NCBI GenBank assembly: GCA_002372735.1
Contig: DFIE01000082.1
Coordinates: forward strand, 1-7,398
Direction: 5' to 3'
Source of the DNA: Clostridiales bacterium UBA3705
GTDB lineage: Bacteria; Bacillota_A; Clostridia; Oscillospirales; Oscillospiraceae
Length of the DNA: 7,398 nucleotides
Every line of letters starts with the position of its first letter. The stretch's first letter is position 1. Below the pieces are notes generated by a model. The model made no database searches, was not told the origin of the DNA, and saw only the letters and a list, made by a program, of their open reading frames with translations. Shown here one piece after another: positions 1 through 4,380 of the stretch. Position numbers and translations under genes: made by a program.

Positions 1-238
1 CTATAAAATGGTATCTAAAAGCTTTACAGCTCTTAAATCAATTTTACTTGGTTCGCTCTAGGCTACTCAAGAAATTTACGTTGACATATCTTTGACAACG
101 TTTGCAAGTACTTTCATACTCGCTCAATTGTCCATGGTGTTTGTTCATGTTTCTCGTTGTTTAATTTTCAAGGTACATCGGCTTTGCAGCCTATATAAAA
201 TCTCTGTGGTTTCATCGGTTGCCCTCAACCGCAGTGAC
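1..238 (-). promoter_or_regulatory. rRNA operon leader (probable 16S 5' leader)
   Basis: On the minus strand this AT-rich stretch follows two strong tandem promoters. It contains TACCTTGAAAATTAAACAAC (about 158-177), which resembles the boxA-type 'CTTTGAAAACTAAACA' element in Firmicutes 16S leaders and is expected to load antitermination factors. The minus strand ends in CATTTTATAG at base 1, which fits the bases just before the 16S start (AGAGTTTGATCCTGG). The 16S gene therefore probably begins at or just outside the window edge. The promoters and boxA-like element are seen directly; the 16S identity is inference. A 16S-23S spacer is less likely because promoters, not a 16S 3' end, lie upstream. 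No protein gene is supported here. Confidence 0.75.
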
Positions 239-244
239 CTCTAT

Positions 245-273
245 ATTTTAGCACGCTTTGTTTGGTTTGTCAA
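245..273 (-). promoter_or_regulatory. rRNA promoter P2 (sigma-A type)
   Basis: Reading the minus strand, TTGACA (273-268) is followed by a 17-nt spacer and TAAAAT (250-245). The -35 is perfect and the -10 is one base off TATAAT. Transcription would start near 238 and run into the leader. It is the promoter nearer the rRNA gene of a tandem pair, the usual rrn arrangement in Firmicutes. Confidence 0.85.
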
Positions 274-348
274 GAACTTTTTTCAAGTTTTTTGAACTTT
301 TTTCTTGGCTCACCCCGGGAAGAGGTCCCTTCCGCAGCGCGCTCAGAC

Positions 349-377
349 ATAATAGCACTTTCACTCTGATTTGTCAA
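349..377 (-). promoter_or_regulatory. rRNA promoter P1 (sigma-A type)
   Basis: On the minus strand, TTGACA (377-372), a 17-nt spacer and TATTAT (354-349) form a near-consensus promoter about 104 bp upstream of P2. Its -35 hexamer contains the TGA stop codon of the GerB-like gene. Between P1 and P2 a short hairpin can form (GGAAG/CTTCC, about 318-333). No terminator separates the germination operon from this promoter. Confidence 0.85.
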
Positions 378-1339
378 GCCTTTTTTTCATTTATTTTGAA
401 GTTTTTTCTTTTTCCGCCGATTTGACTCAAAACCGGGCCCACGCCCCAGGCCCAGGCCCCCAGCAGGGGCAGCCAGGTCTCCGGCACCAGGCGGGCCGGC
501 AGCAGGGCCAAAACCAGGCAGCCGGCCAGCAGTGCCAGGCGCGTACCCTGCCGCAGCCCCGGGGTCCGGGCGGCCAGCAGACGATCCGCCACCAGCAGCA
601 GCAGACCCGTCAGGATCACCGCCGCCAGCAGCAGGCCGGCGCTGACCAGGGCCTCAAAGCGCTGCATCACCCCCAGCACCGAGGCGCTCTCCGCCAGGAT
701 ATAAAAGGCCTCCGGCCCCCGGGCAAGGGCCGGGGAGAGATTCCCCCGGGCGGTCAGGCTGGCCAGCAGGGCGCAGACCCCCAGCAGGCCCATCCACAGG
801 GCATTGGACGGGGCCTGAGGGCGCAGGGCCGGGGCGAAGTACAACCCCAGGCCCGGCAGCAGCAGCCACGTCAGGGCCAGGAGCCCCTCCCGGGGGGCAT
901 GGACGGGCCGAAGCCAGGCGGGGTGCAGATGCAGCAGGCCGCAGCCCAGCACCACCCCAAACAGCACTCCCAGCAGTGGCAGCAGCACACAGGCGGTGCG
1001 CAGCAGGGTCCGCAGCCCGCCCCTGGCCAGGCGCAGGCCCAGCCCCAGCACGAAGGCGGCTGCCAGGGGCGACCGGGCGGTCTCCGGAAAGGCCTCCGCC
1101 CCGGCCCAGGCCGCCCGGACCGCCAGTACCAGCAGCACCGGCACCACCGCCCAGGCCCCGGGGCCGGGCCTCCGCTCCGGCCGGCGCAGCCGGGCCATCA
1201 GCCACAGCAGCCCGCCGGCAGCCAAGGCCCCCAGGGCCACCCACTGCCAGCCCAGCACGGCGCAGCGGCGGAACACCGGCACCGCCCCGGCGGCAAGCAG
1301 CCCCGCCCAGAGCTGGCGGGTGGTTTCACGGTTCTTCAA
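374..1339 (-). CDS. GerB-like spore germination permease (GerAB/GerKB type, short)
   Basis: This 321-aa protein is very hydrophobic, with many Leu/Ala/Gly membrane segments and little soluble sequence. That suits the membrane permease subunit of a GerA-type nutrient receptor (APC superfamily). The best sequence anchor is LGVMQRFEALVSAG at residues 222-235, resembling the conserved 'ER(L/F)EAL' stretch of GerAB proteins. GerAB proteins are usually about 360 aa with ten membrane segments, so this copy is short. The start is a TTG at 1339, chosen because GGAGGGAGG lies 8 nt upstream; it overlaps the preceding gene by 14 nt. The C-terminal tail (about residues 308-321) is Lys-rich and less GC-rich than the rest. 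The stop codon sits inside the rRNA P1 -35 box. The family call rests on context plus one motif. Confidence 0.7.
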   Translation of the reverse strand: MKNRETTRQLWAGLLAAGAVPVFRRCAVLGWQWVALGALAAGGLLWLMARLRRPERRPGPGAWAVVPVLLVLAVRAAWAGAEAFPETARSPLAAAFVLGLGLRLARGGLRTLLRTACVLLPLLGVLFGVVLGCGLLHLHPAWLRPVHAPREGLLALTWLLLPGLGLYFAPALRPQAPSNALWMGLLGVCALLASLTARGNLSPALARGPEAFYILAESASVLGVMQRFEALVSAGLLLAAVILTGLLLLVADRLLAARTPGLRQGTRLALLAGCLVLALLPARLVPETWLPLLGAWAWGVGPVLSQIGGKRKNFKINEKKA

Positions 1340-1814
1340 GCAAAAAGCCTCCCTCCACCGGCCGCAGCAAGGGCAGCCCGGGACTCTGTCCGGCGGCCAG
1401 GACGGCCCGGACCCGGGCCAGAGTCCGGTTATCCGGGTGCCGGGCCAAATACTGCCCCGCCAGCTCCAGGTCCAGCGCCCCGGAGGGGGTCAGGCACAGC
1501 CCTGCCGCCGGGCGCAGGGCCGGGCTTTGGACCACCTGGTCCAGCAGGGGCAGGGCCCGGCGGGTGAGAACCACCTGCTCGGCGGTTTTGAGAAACACCG
1601 TACCCGGGGCGCTCGCCTCCAGCTCCCCCAGGGCAGCGGCCAGATCCGGCCCGCTGCCGGCCAGGCCGTTGTCTGCAGCCAGGCGGCAGCTTTCTCCGTC
1701 CCAATCCACCAGCAGGGTCTGCACCGGCAGCAGATGGGCGGCATCCTGCCCCCGGAAGGGGAGCATGGCCAGCGCTGCCAGCAGCCCCGCCAGCAGCAGG
1801 AGTCTCCGTCTCAT
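1326..1814 (-). CDS. Short GerC-like spore germination protein, no lipobox
   Basis: This 162-aa protein starts with an Arg-rich N-terminus and a hydrophobic segment (residues 1-20), reading as a signal peptide or membrane anchor. The rest would lie outside the membrane. The segment TVFLKTAEQVVLTRRALPLL (72-91) and the following helix-like region resemble the N-terminal domain of Ger(x)C proteins. Typical GerAC proteins are lipoproteins of about 350-400 aa with a lipobox Cys. Here the C-terminal domain is absent and there is no Cys near the signal; the only cysteines are C43 and C107. The ATG at 1814 overlaps the GerA-like TGA as ATGA, and GGAGG lies 6 nt upstream. Its place between GerA-like and GerB-like genes supports a germination role. 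It could instead be an unrelated exported protein. Confidence 0.6.
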   Translation of the reverse strand: MRRRLLLLAGLLAALAMLPFRGQDAAHLLPVQTLLVDWDGESCRLAADNGLAGSGPDLAAALGELEASAPGTVFLKTAEQVVLTRRALPLLDQVVQSPALRPAAGLCLTPSGALDLELAGQYLARHPDNRTLARVRAVLAAGQSPGLPLLRPVEGGFLLEEP

Positions 1815-3163
1815 GGCCCGCCTCCCTCCGTGGACCGGCGGGGCCGGAGGATGCTGTGGCCGGTGCGCAGATCGGAGAAGGGGGAGAGATAGCTCTGGCC
1901 GAAGGACTCCAGCTCCGCCAGGTGCATCACCAGCCCCAGAGCCCCCAGGCTGAGACCGAACAGGCCCGCGATGCTGGCCGCCGCGGTGAGTCCCAGCCGC
2001 CACAGCCGCAGGGCATCGGCAAAGCTCTTGGCCGGCAGGACGTAGCCGCAGATCCCCGCCCCGGCGGTGACGATCAGGGCCGCGGGAGAGATCAGCCCCG
2101 CCTCCACCGCAGCGGTGCCCACCACCAGGCCGCCGATGATGGACACCGGCTGGCTGATGGCCTTGGGCGAGGCCATCCCCGCCTCCTGCAGGAGCTCAAA
2201 GGCAAGCAGCAGGCCGAACATCTCCAACACGGCGGGGAAGGGTACCTGGCGCTTACTCTCAATGATGGCCCGGAGCAGCTGGGTGGGCAGCATCTCCTGG
2301 TGGAAGGTGGTCATAGCCACAAACAGGGCCGGCAGCAGCAGGGACAGCAGCAGTGCCCCGTAGCGCAGCAGGCGGATCAGGGAGGCGGAGAGATAGTCGG
2401 TGCCCTCGTCCTCGGCGGCCTGCATCAGATCCCCCAGGCGGACAGGGGCCAGATAGCCCACAGGCAGGCCGTCCACCAGCAGGCCCACCCGGCCCCGGAG
2501 CAGGCCCCGGGCCAGACGGTCGGTGCGCTCGGTGGGCTGGAGCAGGGGGAAGGGGGTCTGCCGGGGACCGGTGACCGCCTCCTCCACGGCGGCAGGGGTG
2601 AGCAGATCCTCCACCCCCAGGCCGGACAGGCGCTGCTGCATCCGCTCCACCAGAGCGGGGTCCGCCCGGTCCCGGAGCCAGAGCAGGCAGACCGTGGCCG
2701 GGCAGACGGTCCCCGTCTCGGTCTGCCAGAGGCAGAGGGCCGGGCTGCGCAGATGGCGGCGCAGAAGGGTGGTGTTGGTGCGCAGGGTTTCGGTAAAGGC
2801 GTCCTTGGGGCCCCGGGTGGTGCTCTCCACCTGGGGCTCGGCGGGGCCCCGGCGGTCGCCGCCCTTGACCTCACAGGCCAGAGGCGTGTGCCCGGGCAGC
2901 AGCACCAGGCAGAAGCCCCCCAGCAGCAGCTGCTCTGCCAGGTCCAGATCCGGGCAGGGCCGGGCCACACAGGCCCACACCGGCAGCTCCCCTGCCGGTG
3001 CCAGGGCCAGAGGCCGGAGTATCTGCTCGGCAATGGCGGAGGCGGAGGTCAGCCCGTCGAGAAAATACACGGCGCCGCCGGGCCGGTCCAGGGGCCGGAC
3101 GCAGAAATCCGCCGCCCGGGCAAACCGGGTCCGCAGGGCGGCATCGGTGACAGACTGGGGCAT
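1811..3163 (-). CDS. GerA family spore germination protein (GerAA/GerKA/SpoVAF type)
   Basis: This 450-aa protein is the A subunit type of a nutrient germinant receptor in the inner spore membrane, which triggers spore germination. Family landmarks are clear: an N-terminal soluble domain with the 'QVESTTRGPKDAF' stretch (111-123) and following Arg-rich helix to about 139; TPFPLLQPTERTDRLARGLL (203-222) and GRVGLLVDG (224-232); then membrane segments near 264-285, 308-328, 340-360, 362-384 and 388-414, with SIIGGLVVGTAAVEAGLISP at 341-360. Length is slightly under the usual 480-540 aa. The ATG at 3163 was chosen because AGGAGG lies 5 nt upstream; an in-frame start 19 codons further up has no comparable site. 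First gene of a three-gene operon ordered A, C-like, B-like. Confidence 0.93.
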   Translation of the reverse strand: MPQSVTDAALRTRFARAADFCVRPLDRPGGAVYFLDGLTSASAIAEQILRPLALAPAGELPVWACVARPCPDLDLAEQLLLGGFCLVLLPGHTPLACEVKGGDRRGPAEPQVESTTRGPKDAFTETLRTNTTLLRRHLRSPALCLWQTETGTVCPATVCLLWLRDRADPALVERMQQRLSGLGVEDLLTPAAVEEAVTGPRQTPFPLLQPTERTDRLARGLLRGRVGLLVDGLPVGYLAPVRLGDLMQAAEDEGTDYLSASLIRLLRYGALLLSLLLPALFVAMTTFHQEMLPTQLLRAIIESKRQVPFPAVLEMFGLLLAFELLQEAGMASPKAISQPVSIIGGLVVGTAAVEAGLISPAALIVTAGAGICGYVLPAKSFADALRLWRLGLTAAASIAGLFGLSLGALGLVMHLAELESFGQSYLSPFSDLRTGHSILRPRRSTEGGGP

Positions 3164-3193
3164 AGGCACCTCCTTGGCAGACGTTGATACCGG

Positions 3194-3224
3194 AAGTATG
3201 CCCCGCCCGCGGGAATCCATACCC
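3194..3224 (-). promoter_or_regulatory. Possible sigma-G-type promoter of the germination operon
   Basis: On the minus strand, CATACTT (3200-3194) lies about 30 nt upstream of the GerA-like start and is one base off the forespore sigma-G -10 consensus CATACTA. The -35 candidate GGGTAT (3224-3219, 18-nt spacer) matches poorly. Germination receptor operons are known sigma-G targets. The -10 match and position are seen; sigma-G use is inference. No good vegetative promoter was found in this orientation. Confidence 0.35.
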
Positions 3225-3247
3225 CGGCAGGAGGAATTTGCCCGAGA

Positions 3248-3276
3248 TTGACAAACTCCGAAAACTGTGATAACAT
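3248..3276 (+). promoter_or_regulatory. Strong sigma-A promoter for the cassette / tRNA-Leu unit
   Basis: TTGACA (3248-3253), a 17-nt spacer and TAACAT (3271-3276), preceded by TG at 3268-3269 as an extended -10 element. Expected start is near 3283. The first gene downstream is the four-helix-bundle gene at 3358, and after it the tRNA-Leu half and full genes. Such a strong promoter is typical of stable RNA genes, and no comparable promoter was found directly in front of the intact tRNA. Confidence 0.75.
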
Positions 3277-3299
3277 ACTTGTGTGAGCGGAAAATTAAT

Positions 3300-3330
3300 G
3301 AAAAATTGAAAATGGAAAGTGGAAAATTGA
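3300..3330 (+). repeat. Left inverted repeat of the four-helix-bundle cassette
   Basis: Purine-rich sequence GAAAATGGAAAGTGGAAAATT (within 3308-3328) is, with few mismatches, the reverse complement of the sequence just after the gene (3707-3740). Together they could pair into a long stem enclosing the gene. A second small hairpin ATCCGC-TGC-GCGGAT follows at 3334-3348, just before the start codon. Confidence 0.75.
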
Positions 3331-3357
3331 GGTATCCGCTGCGCGGATGATTGGATT

Positions 3358-3708
3358 ATGGAGAATGTGATCGAAGAGAAGAGCTTTCGGTTTTCAATTC
3401 GCATCGTAAAGCTGTATAAACACCTTTCTGCGGTGAAGGGCGAATTTGTGCTATCCAAGCAACTGCTTCGTGCGGGAACCGGCATTGGCGCAAATGTTGC
3501 AGAGGCACAGCAGGCACAGAGTAAGGCAGATTTCATATCGAAAACAGCGATTGCACTGAAGGAAACAACAGAAGCAAAATACTGGATCCGCCTGCTTTAT
3601 GCAACTGAGTACCTGTCAGAAACAGCGTATCGGTCCATTCTTTCTGATTGTATCGAAATTGAAAAGCTTCTGACCTCGATAGTGAAAACCAGCAAATCAG
3701 ACCGGTAA
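3358..3708 (+). CDS. Four helix bundle protein (23S rRNA intervening-sequence protein family)
   Basis: This 116-aa protein matches the S23/IVP family: short all-helical proteins often encoded inside intervening sequences of 23S rRNA and also found free in genomes. The signature SKQLLRAGTGIGANVAEA spans residues 33-50, followed by helix SKADFISKTAIALKETTEAK (55-74) and a C-terminal helix near 88-110. Length is normal for the family. Molecular function is unknown; relatives include the Avd accessory protein of diversity-generating retroelements, but no reverse transcriptase or variable repeat is visible here. The start codon has no clear Shine-Dalgarno sequence and lies 10 nt after a hairpin. 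Lower GC than the flanking genes and the bounding inverted repeats suggest a transferred or mobile cassette. Confidence 0.9.
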   Translation: MENVIEEKSFRFSIRIVKLYKHLSAVKGEFVLSKQLLRAGTGIGANVAEAQQAQSKADFISKTAIALKETTEAKYWIRLLYATEYLSETAYRSILSDCIEIEKLLTSIVKTSKSDR

Positions 3709-3740
3709 TTTTCCATTTTCCATTCTCAATTTTCAATTGA
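3707..3740 (+). repeat. Right inverted repeat of the four-helix-bundle cassette
   Basis: Begins inside the TAA stop codon. The core TTTTCCATTTTCCATTCTC pairs with the left repeat at about 3301-3328 (about 25 of 28 positions by eye). The tRNA-Leu fragment begins five bases after the repeat, so the cassette ends almost exactly at a tRNA 5' end. Confidence 0.75.
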
Positions 3741-3744
3741 ATAC

Positions 3745-3783
3745 GCGGGCATGGTGGAATTGGCAGACACGCTGGATTTAGGT
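3745..3783 (+). pseudogene. Truncated tRNA-Leu(UAG), 5' half only
   Basis: Thirty-nine bases match the 5' part of a standard tRNA-Leu: acceptor strand GCGGGCA, D arm, anticodon stem 5' strand CTGGA and loop with TAG. After the anticodon loop the sequence diverges completely (GCTGTCACC...), so there is no 3' anticodon strand, variable arm, T arm or acceptor partner. Compared with the intact copy 126 bp downstream, this half keeps the more canonical D-arm and anticodon-stem bases. Confidence 0.85.
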
Positions 3784-3816
3784 GCTGTCACCTCTGTGAA
3801 GGTTTTTCCCGCTCCC

Positions 3817-3842
3817 GTCATTCTGAGCGAAGCGAAGAATCC
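3817..3842. repeat. Short dispersed repeat-like sequence between the tRNA copies
   Basis: TCATTCTGAGCGAAGCGAAG followed by AATCC has imperfect dyad symmetry (ATTCT/AGAAT). From memory it resembles a short palindromic repeat seen many times in genomes of gut Clostridia and other bacteria; copy number here is unchecked. It lies exactly where the broken tRNA sequence has been replaced. Confidence 0.45.
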
Positions 3843-3870
3843 GTTCTCTTTTTATGAAATAATTTAATAT

Positions 3871-3955
3871 GCGGGCATGATGGAATTGGCAGACATCCAG
3901 GATTTAGGTTCCTGTGGAGCGATCCGTGTGGGTTCGAGTCCCACTGCCCGCACCA
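3871..3955 (+). tRNA. tRNA-Leu (anticodon UAG), intact, CCA encoded
   Basis: A full 85-nt class II tRNA: acceptor GCGGGCA/TGCCCGC (7 bp), anticodon stem CAGGA/TCCTG around loop TTTAGGT (anticodon TAG, decoding CUN), variable arm GGA-GCGA-TCC, T arm GTGGG-TTCGAGT-CCCAC, discriminator A and an encoded CCA. Compared with the upstream half copy it differs in the D arm (A10-U25 instead of G10-C25) and anticodon stem (A-U flipped), and pairing is preserved. It therefore looks functional though diverged, with a shortened variable stem. It is followed immediately by a strong terminator. No promoter is visible in the 87 bp before it. Confidence 0.93.
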
Positions 3956-3956
3956 A

Positions 3957-4007
3957 ACCGGGTTTTCTTACAGCATTTGAGGCTGCAAGAAAACCCGGTA
4001 GCTTTTT
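3957..4007 (+). terminator. Rho-independent terminator of the tRNA-Leu unit
   Basis: A perfect 13-bp stem, ACCGGGTTTTCTT (3957-3969) with AAGAAAACCCGGT (3987-3999), has an extra inner CAGC/GCTG pairing, and is followed by AGC and TTTTT (4003-4007). It starts two bases after the tRNA CCA. Confidence 0.93.
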
Positions 4008-4047
4008 ACGTCGTGCAACTAACGTAAACGCCGCGGCGGGTGTTTAA

Positions 4048-4216
4048 TACTATACTCCGATTAAAATCTTTAGATTTTAATCGGAGCGGCACCGTGCTTC
4101 GCACGCTGCCATTTTGTGCCGCAGGCACAAAATCCGTCTCATACGAACTCCAACGCGCCTTCGGCGCTATAAAATGCTTTTTTAAGCATTTTAATGGAGT
4201 TCAGTATCAGTATCAT
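4048..4216. repeat. Cluster of consecutive perfect hairpins (palindromic element or structured RNA)
   Basis: Within about 160 bp: a 14-bp perfect stem with TTTA loop (4055-4068/4073-4086); a stem with one C-C mismatch (4088-4097/4101-4110); a 10-bp perfect stem with GCA loop (4111-4120/4124-4133); then an 8-bp outer stem GAACTCCA/TGGAGTTC (4145-4152/4195-4202) enclosing GCGCC-TTC-GGCGC (4155-4167) and a 10-bp stem with TTTT loop (4170-4179/4184-4193). The flanks (ATACTATACTCC left, GGAGTTCAGTATCAGTAT right) are themselves roughly complementary. No protein gene is supported here. The repeated dyads suggest a miniature dispersed element, but an RNA role is possible. Confidence 0.7.
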
Positions 4217-4222
4217 AGAAAT

Positions 4223-4261
4223 GCCGCCAAGCAGAATCATCTCCTGCCTGACGGCGTTTTT
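4223..4261 (+). terminator. Hairpin with T-run (terminator-like)
   Basis: GCCG-C-CA-A-GCAG pairs with CTGC-C-TG-A-CGGC (4223-4234/4244-4255, two internal mismatches), followed by TTTTT at 4257-4261 on the plus strand. In the other direction it lies about 40 bp beyond the metal-ATPase operon and is followed by ATTTCT, so it could also slow that transcript. No plus-strand gene between the tRNA terminator and here accounts for it. Confidence 0.55.
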
Positions 4262-4299
4262 ATTGCGAATTGATCGGTTCAGTTTTACCTTTCTCTTTC

Positions 4300-4380
4300 T
4301 TACTTCTTCTGATAGCCTGTGATCAGGGTCAGCACGAAGCAGACCACGGTGGCCCAGGCAAAAAAGCGATGGTTTTTCAC
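4300..4380 (-). CDS. 26-aa single-pass membrane peptide, third gene of the metal-ATPase operon
   Basis: A GTG start at 4380 overlaps the ATPase stop as GTGA and has AGGAGG 8 nt upstream, so initiation looks deliberate and coupled. The protein is 26 aa: MKNHRFFAWA at the N-terminus, a hydrophobic stretch to about residue 22 (TVVCFVLTLITG) and a YQKK tail, followed by TAA. This reads as one membrane helix with basic ends. It may belong to a family of short 'MKNHKFWAW'-type proteins annotated in gut Clostridia (possibly DUF6219), but that is recollection. It could be an accessory subunit or stabiliser of the ATPase. It is too short for default gene finders. Confidence 0.72.
   Translation of the reverse strand: MKNHRFFAWATVVCFVLTLITGYQKK

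Noticed and set aside
92..295. 67-aa plus-strand open frame in the AT-rich left end
   Set aside because: It lies antisense to the rRNA leader and promoter P2; no ribosome binding site and no family resemblance.
371..1567. 398-aa Gln/Pro/Gly-rich plus-strand open frame, looking like a repeat protein
   Set aside because: It is the antisense of the GerB-like and GerC-like genes; the Gln/Pro/Arg bias is what GC-rich Leu/Ala codons give on the opposite strand, and it has no ribosome binding site.
1856..3187. 443-aa plus-strand open frame rich in Gln, Gly and His
   Set aside because: Exact shadow of the GerA-like gene, which has clear family motifs and a strong start site.
3164..3220. Longer GerA-like protein starting 19 codons upstream at 3220
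   Set aside because: The inner ATG at 3163 has an ideal AGGAGG at 5 nt; the extra residues do not resemble the family and cover the likely promoter.
3358..3708. Diversity-generating retroelement, suggested by the Avd-like four-helix-bundle fold
   Set aside because: No reverse transcriptase, template repeat or variable repeat is present in the window.
4055..4202. CRISPR array
   Set aside because: The palindromes differ in sequence and length and are not direct repeats with regular spacers; no cas gene is nearby.
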